Below are positions 1 through 15,070 of a DNA stretch of 64,000 nucleotides, piece after piece. The DNA lies in the NCBI RefSeq assembly GCF_964204645.1, contig NC_134034.1:11556462-11620461 (forward strand). Direction: 5' to 3'. Positions within the stretch are counted from its first letter, which is position 1. Each line of letters opens with the position of its first letter. Under the pieces are notes generated by a model. The model was not told where the DNA came from. It worked only from the letters and a program-made list of their open reading frames with translations, and ran no database searches. The stretch is from Tubulanus polymorphus (taxonomy: Eukaryota > Nemertea > Palaeonemertea > Tubulaniformes > Tubulanidae). A program made the translations under genes and the position numbers.

Positions 1-257
1 TACCATCATTATCAAAGCAAACAGACCAAATTTATTTGATTGATTGCAGACGAATCTTTTATATTTTCTACAGTTTTTGTGGTTTTGAGTCGATCACTCC
101 CCTACTATCACTCCCCCTGACCTGGGGAACAGACTTGGTCTTTTAAAGAAACAAATACAGGACAAGACGACGCCTTTAAAACTCTCGAATTATGAATTAA
201 ACAGACGTAAAAACATGAAAAACACAATTTCTTCAGAGATACCCGGCAATCGATGAT

Positions 258-400
258 GTCACTCTACACGGGATTCCCGTATATCCCAGCGGGCACTGGC
301 TGACGTCAGGGAATTCTCAAAAATCCCCGCCCGGAATCTCTCCGCACGGGTATGCCCAGGGATTCCCTGTCGGGATATACGGGAATTCCGTGACGTAAAA
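258..400. repeat. Foldback element
   Basis: The arm at 269-287 (CGGGATTCCCGTATATCCC) is nearly the reverse complement of 372-390, with one mismatch. The pairing continues weakly outward (GATGTCAC against GTGACGTA). Small foldback (MITE-like) DNA, no coding capacity. Confidence 0.7.
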
Positions 401-870
401 CAATCCGCCATTTTCCTTGGTTTCGAGACCAAGCCCAAAATCGGAGTTTGAAAACAAGTGAGTTTTAACGTTGAATTCGACGCAAATTGCGACTTATCGA
501 CAACTGTAAACTGAGATTTATTAAAGATTTTAATTAAGGTCAGTGTTTTTATCACCTGTCATTGCGTTATAACGATCAAATCTGCAGATTTTTAACTGTA
601 ATCAGAGGCGTTTCCGACAATACCAGATTGAATTGAATTTATTGCCTATGTGATCGTGTATTTACTGTTTTCGGCGAAAATGCCCTATGTTTGGAGCTTG
701 GAAGGATTCTTACATCAACTTAAAGCATTATCAGTTGATGTGGCAATTCCTTCCTGTAGAAGTAGGCAAGTCTTATAAACTTGCAAATAAATTCCATCTA
801 TTCCAACCAGAAAACCGGTCTTGCCTCTTGGCCGCCTCTGGCTTCTGGTTGGCCTGAGCCTACTACACTT

Positions 871-1003
871 GGGGCCAGTTGCTCAAAGGGTTGGTTAAAG
901 ACAACCAAAGGATACAAACCATAGCAACAAAACTTTTAATTGTCATTATATCAACTTTACTCCACTGGTTCACTGTAACAAACTTTTTAGCAACTATGGC
1001 CCC
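871..1003. mobile_element. Foldback element, family B
   Basis: Begins GGGGCCAGTTGCTCAAA and ends AGCAACTATGGCCCC. The two halves are inverted copies built around GTTGGTTAAAG and AACTATCC/CACTGGTT segments. Related copies lie near 16555-16683, 20941-21071, 22994-23124, 27770-27899, 31024-31155, 38214-38324, 41205-41648 and 61714-61845. Non-autonomous; no transposase seen. Confidence 0.75.
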
Positions 1004-1499
1004 TGCTACTGTTGAATTATAGTTTGGAGAAATTGTAAATAATTTTTTTGCTGTTTACCAGTTTTTTCTCAGTATCTAGCCTGTCATACGCTTTCTGTGA
1101 AATAAATTTGAGCTTGAACTTAAGCTGTTCTTGTTGACAGTGGTTAGAAATGAATATGACATGAACCTCTAGGTACAGACCTATAAATATAGAATCATTG
1201 ATAAGCTACTGGATGAACGGAATGCATCACGGTTATCAATATGAGTCACACGGAGGGAGGGAGACTGTAGGGTGTAATCACTATCAGTTTAAACAAACGT
1301 AAACAAATTGATTCAATTATGTGTCATCAGTTAATATTGCTTCATTGTGTATAAGAATTTAGTTTGTTTGAAATAAGCTTCAGTCATTGAATAGTTGTGG
1401 TGAGAGTGGCCTCTATGCTATAAGGAATTTGTCTTCAGTGAAATAGTGTAAAACCTAAGCTCCTACTAGTCATTCAGCTCTCCGTCAGCAGCTGGAATT

Positions 1500-1581
1500 T
1501 CTTTGATCTCGCACTCCTGATAGTCCTAGCGCGGATTTGACCGTTAATCGAAATGGGAAAACTGTGGCAAGTCTTATGCGG
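1500..1581 (+). other. Candidate non-coding first exon of Ral (weak)
   Basis: A short segment ends in a good donor (CGG|GTAAGA at about 1580) and contains a 10-codon ORF starting at 1552 that stops at the donor itself. The Ral coding exon at 7864 is preceded by an acceptor (TTCTATTTTCAG at 7821-7832), so an upstream 5' UTR exon must exist. This is one position that could supply it. No transcript evidence. Confidence 0.2.
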
Positions 1582-1689
1582 GTAAGAATCAGTTTATGAG
1601 TTTTTTCAGTTTCTAAAAAAATACTTCTTTATTCAAATATTTTCCCGATTCTTCTGATACCAGAGATACTTTACGCGTTAAGCTAATAA

Positions 1690-1925
1690 AAAACTGATAC
1701 CTCCTTTCTCCTAATCGGCCGGGTAACTTTTGTAAACTGCGATAAAATTTGTAATCAGTTCGTTTCTATAACTGCCGGGTTTGTTAGTGTTAGGTCTGTT
1801 AGTTAGGGCTTGATCGTGATTTTAAAAAGAAGTGAATGTACAGGATAGAAAGGCGACCGGCCGGGTCAACTTTTGAGCTCAGCTGTATGAGCTGATGAGA
1901 AAAAAGGTCACGATAGGTAGAACAC
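1690..1925. repeat. Dispersed repeat, copy 1 (second copy at 56655-56860)
   Basis: Shares with 56655-56860 the pieces CGGCCGGGT, TTTGTAAA, GATCGTGATTTTAAAAA, and GGCCGGCCGGGTCAAC at the end. The two copies have diverged. No coding potential seen. Probably an old short interspersed or foldback element. Confidence 0.55.
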
Positions 1926-1955
1926 AATATCCGTGTTGACGCGATGAGGAGAGAA

Positions 1956-2127
1956 TCCCACAATGATAATAAAAAGTCCGAAAATGAAACTTCGAGATAG
2001 TAGTTTATTTCAACGTTTCGACTATATCCTAAAGATCCTGAAGATGACTATTAGGATATAGTCGAAACGTTGAAATAAACTACTATCTCGAAGTTTCATT
2101 TTCGGACTTTTTATTATCATTGTGGGA
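1956..2127. repeat. Perfect hairpin with about 77-bp arms
   Basis: The segment 1956-2032 is repeated as its reverse complement at 2051-2127 with no mismatch I can find, separated by 18 bases. The core GTTTATTTCAACGTTTCGAC plus TATATCCTAA recurs in the tandem array at 49065-50275 and, degenerate, in the foldback at 24209-24344. Perfect arms suggest recent formation or ongoing correction. Confidence 0.85.
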
Positions 2128-2279
2128 GAAAAAAGGTATCCGTTTTCTAGCCTTACACTTGTTATTTAACTACCCTGTATTCATCTTAAACGTAATATTG
2201 GGTAAAATTCAAATATGAGTTGAAAGGAATAAGGAAATTTATCCTTTTTCGGTCGGAAATAAGTAAGAGTTTCAGATCA

Positions 2280-2440
2280 GGGCTGGGTTTCATAGAGGTG
2301 GAAGAAAGATAGTCCCTGGGAACATTTTGAAATTTGTCAGTTATAACCATGGTTTCTCATTGTAACTATGGTGGTTGTTACCCAGATTGACGATTTACCC
2401 CTAGGGATAACTTTGATACTCAGTCTATGAAACCGGGCCC
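2280..2440. mobile_element. Foldback element, family E
   Basis: Begins GGGCTGGGTTTCATAGA and ends TCTATGAAACCGGGCCC, with internal TTATAACCATGGTTTCTCATTG. A close copy lies at 3265-3375. The ends match the shared terminal pattern of families A-D. Confidence 0.7.
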
Positions 2441-3142
2441 AGGAATTCAATATATTGCAAAAACATAATTTAGGTACTGAAAATTGTAGACTGATAGAAA
2501 TGTAGTTATTTCGAAGTCTTATTTTGATTGACAGAAGTTACGAGAGGTTTTTACGGCAGGTTTTTCTTCAGCTGAGATATTATTAAAGTTTTCTCTTATG
2601 AGTCATTGTTTCTATACTGGATTTGATTGAGTCATTCGTTGAGCCGCCGCGTGCTGGCACAATACTGTCGCAATACTGGCACAATACTTTATAAAGCCGT
2701 CACACAAATATATCTATTGAAATAACTATGCAATGAATTATATTTGTAGGGCTCTATATATATATAATATATTGTTCTACACCCTCAAAAATAGAAATAA
2801 AAATATTATGTTTGTTTTGAGAAATATGCAGCCAGTTGACATGCGTGTGTTTTAATAATATCGTAGGTTTAAGGCGTAAAAATGATTAACCCTTAAATCG
2901 GTTATAAAGATGAAGTGATTTAATCAAGAAAATAGATTTAGTTGAAAGTTCAAACACTACTTTGTGAAAACCCGGGTCCAGTTCGTTTAGTGAATTGTGT
3001 ATTTCGTGGACTCCTGGGCCCAGTGCACGTCTTGCCTTAAGTTTTAATCTTAAGACCGGTCTTTAGTTGTTAGATTGGCTATAGAATCAAGTTGGTCTAA
3101 GACTGGTCTTAAATCTAAGCTATGACTATGCAACAGACCCCT

Positions 3143-3263
3143 GGGGCCGGTTCCATAGACAGGACTTAGACTTAAGACCAGTCTAAGACAAACTTAGTTC
3201 TATAGACAATCTAACAACTTAAGACCACTTTTGGTCTTAAGTCTTGACTATGGAACCGGCCCC
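3143..3263. mobile_element. Foldback element, family A
   Basis: Begins GGGGCCGGTTCCATAGAC and ends TATGGAACCGGCCCC, with the family core (TTAGACTTAAGACCAGTCTAA, AATCTAACAACTTAAGACCA) inside. It directly abuts a family E copy, with one base between them. Confidence 0.75.
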
Positions 3264-3264
3264 T

Positions 3265-3375
3265 GGGCCGGGTTTCATAGACGTTGTTATAACCATGGTT
3301 TCTCATTGCGGTGGTTGTAACCCACAGATTGATGATTTACCGCCTGGGGCGGGGGATAACTTTGAAACCGGGCCC
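3265..3375. mobile_element. Foldback element, family E
   Basis: Begins GGGCCGGGTTTCATAGAC and ends TTTGAAACCGGGCCC. Body matches the copy at 2280-2440 (ATAACCATGGTTTCTCATTG). Lies next to the family A copy at 3143-3263. Confidence 0.7.
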
Positions 3376-4389
3376 TCGAGAATAGATTTACGATGACCTT
3401 GATCGAACAGGGGTCAACGGGTTCGTCGCGTGGATTAATTTCAGGTAAAGTACGATTTGATTTAGAACTCGTTTAGAACTCATTCGTCAGTCTTGTCACG
3501 TCGTCGTTCGGCGCTGTGACTCAACCAGCCTGCTCGGTGAATGCTGGATCAATGTGTATCTGTTGCAATAAAACTGCTGCTGTCTGGCTGGCTCTGTCTC
3601 TCTGTGATGCTGTGTCCGGCTACTAGCAGCAGCAGCAGCAGAAGCGAGTCTCGCCCTGTTGCTCTCGAGACGTTCCGTACATCTGGACCCGACTGGCTCC
3701 AAAATCCGTGTTAAACAAATAGCGAGGATTATGTTTTAAAAACGGTTTTAGAATTTAGCGTTTATCGGAATATTTCGAATTTGTGAGGATTATTTTTCTT
3801 GGATCGTCGTTGATGTGCGTGAATATACGTGAAATAGACGACGATGTTTGCCAGGTAAACTGAACCTTTCTGTAGAACGTCAGTGAACCCCGGGAACTGA
3901 TAAAAAAACTCACTGTTTATTTCATATTCAGTCTGTTGCATAATATCCATCATTTAGACAATGATATAAACAACGCAATAACAATTGCCACACTCTACTG
4001 CCAGTTACTGTATGTGTGCTATTTAGATGCTACCTTCATCAAATTCAGTTTGTTGTGAATAAGAGCAGGCGGGCGAGCAGACGGTGGGTCGGTCTCTTGT
4101 AACAATGGGAACCTGTATGATGATATAGCTACTTTAAAATGCTCCTTGCATATGGTTTGATATAATTTGATAGTTATCCAATCAACACTTGTCCCTGATC
4201 TAAATGAAGCTCTGTGTGCTGTAGGGTATGGCTCAGTGTCCGGTGAACCATCAGGTTTATATCCCTGTAAGGGATGTGTCTGCTAAGGCAGGGGTTTGTA
4301 CTGTGACTGAGTCTCATGGTGTCATTAGGTTCGAATACCTGTGAGGGAGGATATATCTAATTAGGGCAGGGGTTTGTACCACGCCAGGC

Positions 4390-5110
4390 TCATATGAGGC
4401 AGGTACATTGCAGAGTGCATGGTGTGAGGGACGGGTGTAGGCTATTAGGGCAGTTTGTACCACGCTAGGCTTGAGTCAGGAACGTGGCAGAGTCTCTGGG
4501 TGTGAGGGACGGGTGTAGCTATTAGGGCAGTTTGTGCCACGCTAGGCTTGAGGCAGGAACGTGGCAGAGTCTCTGGGTGCGAGGGACGGGTGTAGCTATT
4601 AGGGCAGTTTGTACCACGCTAGGCTTGTAGCAGGAACGTGGCAGAGTCTCTGGGTGTGAGGGACGGGTGTAGACTATTAGGGCAGTTTGTACCAGGCTAG
4701 GCTTGAGGCAGGAACGTTGCAGAGTCTCTGGGTGTGAGGGACGGGTGTAGACTATTAGGGCAGTTTGTACCAGGCTAGGCTTGAGGCAGGAACGTGGCAG
4801 AGTCTCTGGGTGTGAGGGACGGGTGTAGGCTATTAGGGCAGTTTGTACCACGCTAGGCTTGAGGCAGGAACGTTGCAGCGTCTCTGGGTGTGAGGGACGG
4901 GTGTAGACTATTAGCGCAGTTTGTACCAGGCTAGGCTTGAGGCAGGAACGTGGCAGAGTCTCTGGGTGAGAGGGACAGGTGTAGACTATTAGGGCAGTTT
5001 GTACCAGGCTAGGCTTGAGTCAGGAACCTTGCAGAGTCTCTCGGTGAGGGACGGGTGTAGGCTATTAGGGCAGTTTGTACCACGCTAGGCTTGAAAGAGG
5101 AATGTGGCGG
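4390..5110. repeat. Minisatellite, 77-78 bp unit, about nine copies
   Basis: The landmark AACGTGGCAGAGTCTCTGGG recurs at 4481, 4558 and 4635 and onward at a 77-78-base period, with GGACGGGTGTAG and AGGGCAGTTTGTACCA in each unit. Flanking sequence at 4300-4345 contains GGTTCGAATACCTGTGAGGG, similar to the unit of the array at 31735-31975. ORFs across it are repeat translations, not genes. Confidence 0.85.
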
Positions 5111-6379
5111 AGTCTCATGAATAATGCCTGCTTGCTATCAGGAGATGAGTAGATGGACCTGTTGCTACCATACACCGGTACTATCCATGTTTTATGAGGT
5201 GTATTATACAGCGTGTACAGAATGCTATAATTTGATGGTTTATCCCTCGGGTGAAGGGCGAACGTTCAGGAGTGGAGAGGGGAATTTTTATTGCCAGGTT
5301 AATTGTATAGTCCACTCATGAACACTCTCACAGCCAGCTCTGACTGTTCTCTCTCTAACAACGCTGCCATTTACATTTTTAGTGCCGCTAATTTCCTGAT
5401 TTTGAGCTCCTTCTCTCCGCACCCAGAATCAGCGAGGCGTTCGTTCGTTCATTCAGTCATTTTAGATGCAGATTTTATGGTTTATACAGTTGTTGACCCC
5501 GGCGAAGTCGTCAGTCGCACAAGTCGTCTCTTTTTTTGAATCTCGATTTGTATTTTCCGTAAGAAAAAAAATTAAGAAGTCATCAACGTAATGATCATCG
5601 TAACCAACGATAACTTCAGCTCAAATTTGACTAATTAAGAAATTTTAGTTCAATCTCTTATTTTGAGCCCTAATTTATATTTCTAAATCAATTACTAAGC
5701 ATAAGTGGTCATTTCGATCAGTCATTTCGATGACTTTCACGGTGAGTTTGACAGACTGAAGACAATCCTAGATAAACTCTGGACGCAGCTCCCTGCAGTG
5801 ATTTTCATTCAGAAATCTTTAGATGAAAGAAAAAAAATGATCTGAGAGGAATTGAATTTTCACTCGCCGGAGGTCACAGCCAGATTTCAATCGATTTCTA
5901 GACTGAAGCGCATCCGTTGCGCGCAGGGCATCTCTTAGATCGCACCTGCTCGGCCCGGCGCCTGCGGGCTCGTATATTGGATCGGCAAATGATATGAAAG
6001 TCAAAAGATGTCACCGGTATATCATCGCTGACGTCTGCGTGTTCAGTGGTTAATCCGTTTCGGCAGAAAAATCAATACCTCCGCGTCTGCTTGTGATGAT
6101 ATTATTTAGTTTTCTATTTATACTCGTCTCGTCGATGTGCGTCAGGTTTGTGACACTTTCATCGTTCATACGATTTCGAACAATCGCCGAATGATAATGC
6201 GATTTATTTCGAGGTTTTCTGTAATTGAATGATTAAATCTTCTTATCTGAGTTCCGGGTATGTGTGGCGTGCGCGCGTCATTAGATCGACTGATTTGTGG
6301 TTTCAGCAAACGTGATCTGTGGATCAAACAATATCTGGTTGAGCGAGCAGTCATGTTTTAGAATCGTAAGGACCTAGGA

Positions 6380-7090
6380 CCAGTTTCACAATCATGACTT
6401 GGTTTGAAATTCTGAGATCGGTCTGAAGTTCTTAGACTAACTATGGAGCTGAGAAATTAAGCTGGTTTTAAGTTGTTAGATTGTCTATAGAACCAAAACG
6501 AGCTTATACTGGTCTTAAGTTGTTAGATTGGTTATAGAACTAAAATGGCTATGGAACCAAAATGGTCTTAGACTGGCCTCAAGTTGTTAGATTGGCTATA
6601 GAACCAAAATGAGCTTATACTGGTCTTAAGTTGTTAGATTGGTTATAGAACTAAAATGGCTATGGAACCAAAATGGTCTTAGACTGGCCTCAAGTTGTTA
6701 GATTGGCTATAGAACCAAAATGAGCTTAAACTGGTCTTAAGTTGTTAGATTGGTTATACAACCAAAATGGCTATGGAACCAAAATGGTCTTAGACTGGCC
6801 TCAAGTTGTTAGATTGGCTATAGAACCAAAATGAGCTTAAACTGGTCTTAAGTTGTTAGATTGGTTATACAACCAAAATGGCTATGGAACCAAAATGGTC
6901 TTAGACTGGCCTCAAGTTGTTAGATTGGCTATAGAACCAAAATGAGCTTAGACTGGTTTTAACCTGATAGAATGGTTATAGAACCAAAATGGTCTTAGAC
7001 TGGTCTTAACCTGTTAGATTGGCTATAGAACCAAAATGGTCTTAGACTGGTCTTAACCTGTTAGATTGGCTATAGAACTGCGTTGTTCTT
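6380..7090. repeat. Tandem array derived from family A foldback sequence
   Basis: Repeats of TTAAGTTGTTAGATTGGCTA, TAGAACCAAAATG and TTAGACTGG in a higher-order unit of about 110 bases made of two to three subunits. All pieces occur in the body of dispersed family A. This looks like local amplification of a mobile-element interior. Confidence 0.8.
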
Positions 7091-7454
7091 AAGACTGGTT
7101 TCAAGGATTACACACGAGCTGAAGAGCTAGGATCTTCTTGGACATGGCTCAATCTCTCGCAACATTACATTTCAGTAAATCATGCCATAACATTCGGAGA
7201 TATGCCGGGTTCGCCGTGTGTTTATTGAATTCTCCAGACACAGGAACTCAGTTGAGAACGCGCACGTAGATTAAAACTCTCATATTCAGATAAGAACCTC
7301 CTCTCTCTCCTCTGCGATAATGGTCATATAGTGTTTGTATGGTAAATGGATTGATTTTGGAGTAATATGAACAGTCTCTGAGCGTCTCTGTGTCTCGTGA
7401 GCTGTTTGCGTCATATGTCGTTTATTGTTTTCATTGTTCACTTGTCGCAGACCA

Positions 7455-7458
<4 letters not shown>

Positions 7459-7489
<31 letters not shown>
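7459..7489. repeat. (TC)n microsatellite
   Basis: Uninterrupted TC dinucleotides, about 15 units, in the 5' flank of Ral. Confidence 0.95.
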
Positions 7490-7492
<3 letters not shown>

Positions 7493-7643
7493 CTACTGAT
7501 AATAAATACGGCATCAAACCCTGGATCAATGAGAGACCAGCGAAACACTGACTATAAACACCTGTGGTCAGTCACTCAAAAGCTGGTTTGAATTGACCGT
7601 TGGACCAACTTCATGGTTGCAATGTCACTTGGTGTTGACCAGA

Positions 7644-7743
7644 GACCGACCGACCGACCGACCGACCGACCGACCGACCGACCGACCGACCGACCGACCG
7701 ACCGACCGACCGACCGACCGACCGACCGACCGACCGACCGACC
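7644..7743. repeat. (GACC)n tetranucleotide microsatellite, about 25 units
   Basis: Pure GACC repeats without interruption, 120 bases before the Ral start codon and about 80 bases before the acceptor of the first coding exon. It is open in several frames on both strands (R/P/T/D or V/G/R/S repeats), which is an artefact of the period. Confidence 0.95.
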
Positions 7744-7863
7744 AGGATTCAAACACATTAACTCGGATTATTGAGACTGCCCCTCCCCCCACCTCCCTCA
7801 CGTTTCTGATGATCTGTTGTTTCTATTTTCAGTTGTTTCCCAAACAGAGATTCATCGTTCACG

Positions 7864-12453
<4,590 letters not shown>

Positions 12454-13074
12454 AAACAAAAAAAAAGACAAATTTAAAATTGGAAAAAAGACATTATAAT
12501 TCGTTAATCAAAAGACCGTTTATAATTTGATGACTCATACGACCACCAGGAGGCGCTGTACATACATTTCAACGTGACACCTATTGCTATTGGGAATGGA
12601 AAACAATGCAAATGCAGATCATTATACAGAATATTGAGCACCATCGAGCTGTAGTGTATATTTTGATGGATAGATGGCGCAGGCGGGGTTCGTGCAGCTC
12701 CCCTACATTGTTCAACTCGAGACAACAATGCACTCGTCTCCAAGGTGACTGCACGGCCATTTTGTTTTTAAGAATATAGCATGCACTTCATTTTGTGCGA
12801 TACACACATTCACTAAAAACATTATTATACCTGATACTAATGCAATATTTATGAAGAAATCAATGTCTTAAAATATATTCAAATACAGCCTGATAGGAAC
12901 TGAGTTCAGGGATGGGATGGGGAACCTACAATTCTGCTGTGGCAATTGAGTATTCCACTTATGACAAGTAAGACCCACCAGGTGTCACTAGTAGTTACGG
13001 CACTCCGTGTTCAATTTCTCCTACAATTCAGTGAGAAACTTTTCAATGAAAACTATAGCAATCACTGAGTAGAA

Positions 13075-13294
13075 AATAAATTCCTGATTATATTAAGGTC
13101 CTGTGATAATGTATGGATTCAGGGCCTAGAAATTCAGTTCAAAATTGATTGAAAATTAACTCTTATTTTAACAAAGCTTAAGACCAAGTGCTCGCCACGC
13201 CACCTGGTGTGATAGCTGGTGCTGCGGTTCTCCATTCAACCCGAACTGCAGTGTCCTGTGAATTCACTATTTATTTACCTTAAATGAGAATAAA
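13075..13294 (+). other. Candidate Ral polyadenylation signals
   Basis: AATAAA occurs at 13075-13080 and at 13289-13294, about 620 and 840 bases after the Ral stop. Another is at 15558-15563. None can be chosen without transcripts. Confidence 0.3.
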
Positions 13295-14049
13295 TCTAAT
13301 AATTATTATAATTGTAAAACTCTTGCGAACACCAGTGAATCGTCGTGTGTTTATGAAGTAAAATGGTGTTTAATGTGTATCTCGTTAATTAACGCGCGCG
13401 TTGCTGCTATAGGATACGATTCATGAAATGTTGAATTTATATTTTTACAACTTCGATGATGATATGTGGCTTTTTATAGAATGAATTAAACTCTAATCAT
13501 TGAGAAATCTTTGCTGGAATAATCGGTTTCATGAGGACGGCTAAATTTGAACAAATGAAAACAAGAAACGACTTGCAGCAACTGAGTTTAGCTTTTTCGA
13601 GAAAATGGCTCGGGATTCAAGGCAAACTTAAAGCCAAAGCTCTAGGATCTATTATAGATCTTAATTAAAACTGGTCTTTAGTTAATAATGGCAATTGAAA
13701 ACTCAAAGCAATTAATAGCTAAGCTGAGTTGAGCCTTTTCATGAAACTGGTTCGGTGGCTCCGGATTCATGGAAACTTAATACCAAAGCTCCGGGGTCCA
13801 TTTGTAATATTAAGTCATATAGGATTTTGAAACTGGTCTTTAGTGATTAGATAGACTATAGAAAACTTCAACATAGATTTTATTTATTTGCATTTAAACT
13901 CATTTTGAAATGAGCTTCAATTAGTTTTAATCATTACTACCAGCAGCAGCAGCAGCAGCAGACGGACTTGTACGAAAATCATCCATTATTCCGGTGCCCG
14001 GGCAACGACCCTCGGCTCAGTATCGCTAGAAATATCGTCCAAAAATTTA

Positions 14050-14230
14050 CTCTGACCCTATTCCGCAGTTTACTCGGACCCTATTCCGCAGTTTACTCGG
14101 ACCCTATTCCGCAGTTTACTCGGACCCTATTCCGCAGTTTACTCGGACCCTATTCCGCAGTTTACTCGGACCCTATTCCGCAGTTTACTCGGACCCTATT
14201 CCGCAGTTTACTCGGACCCTATTCCGCAGT
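14050..14230. repeat. Minisatellite, 23 bp x 8
   Basis: Near-identical GACCCTATTCCGCAGTTTAC units of 23 bases. The ORF crossing it is a shadow of the repeat. Confidence 0.95.
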
Positions 14231-14557
14231 TGTGAGTTTGGATTTGACTAGGGTGAGTACTCATGAGGTCAGTGGAACTGGGTCAGTTGCTCGAAAGATG
14301 GCCAAACTTAACCGCCAGATACAATAAGAATGGACTTTTAATCGTCGCTCTATCAACTATCCACTAGTTAAGTCTTGCTAGCGTTAAAGGAACTCATCCC
14401 CCCCCAAATTCTTGGACACAGAAATCTGACATTAATTGTGCTGCGTACTCGTGTTAATTTTTGTTTTATCGTTTTCAAACAAATGTAAATAGTTCAGTAG
14501 GTTTATAACCAGTGGAAATTAGCTCGTAGTTGATCAGCATCACGAATCTGCTTAATT

Positions 14558-14676
14558 CGGATCATGTTCGGTGGGATCTATATTCTCCTGATGTTCGGTG
14601 GGATCTATATTCTCCTGATGTTCCGTGGGATCTATATTCTCCTGATGTTCGGTGGGATCTATATTCTCCTGATGGT
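14558..14676. repeat. Minisatellite, 27 bp x about 4
   Basis: Units of GTTCGGTGGGATCTATATTC plus TCCTGAT, 27 bases, nearly identical. Confidence 0.9.
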
Positions 14677-14954
14677 ACCCTGGCTACAGACGTTTTGAAA
14701 AATAACCACAAATCTCCGTGATACTAACTTCGAAATGGTTCTGATTTCGGCCACAATTACCAATCAGGACCACAGATCGGCATTTCCCAGTCATATTTTG
14801 ACTCTTATTCGGGTTAACTAGTTTCAGAACTGGGTCTAGTAATTTAAAAATGTCTGTAAAGTAGGTTTTGATTGGTCTCCACCGATTCTGCAATTCTCTT
14901 CTGGCGCGTTCGTGTCAACCAGAATATGCTCTACCTATTCCGGGATGGTATAAT

Positions 14955-15070
14955 CTGTAAACCTGATAGAAGCGGTCGGTAGAGTTTGTAATATGTAAAC
15001 CTGATAGAAGCGGCCGGTAGAGAGTTTGTAATCTGTAAACCTGATAGAAGCGACCGGTAGAGAGTTTGTA
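14955..15070. repeat. Short tandem repeat, about 40 bp x 3
   Basis: Three units around ATCTGTAAACCTGATAGAAG and CGGCCGGTAGAGAGTTTGTA. Confidence 0.85.

Larger units (their letters stand above)
1..7863. other. 5' flank of the Ral gene, repeat-rich, no coding gene recognised
   Basis: I see no conserved coding segment here. The stretch holds foldback elements near 258-400, 871-1003, 1956-2127, 2280-2440, 3143-3263 and 3265-3375, a 77-bp minisatellite near 4.4-5.1 kb, a family A-derived array at 6.4-7.1 kb and two microsatellites just before the Ral start codon. Short ORFs in it lack protein-like features. A non-coding first exon and the promoter of Ral must lie here, but the sequence does not fix them. 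Confidence 0.6.
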
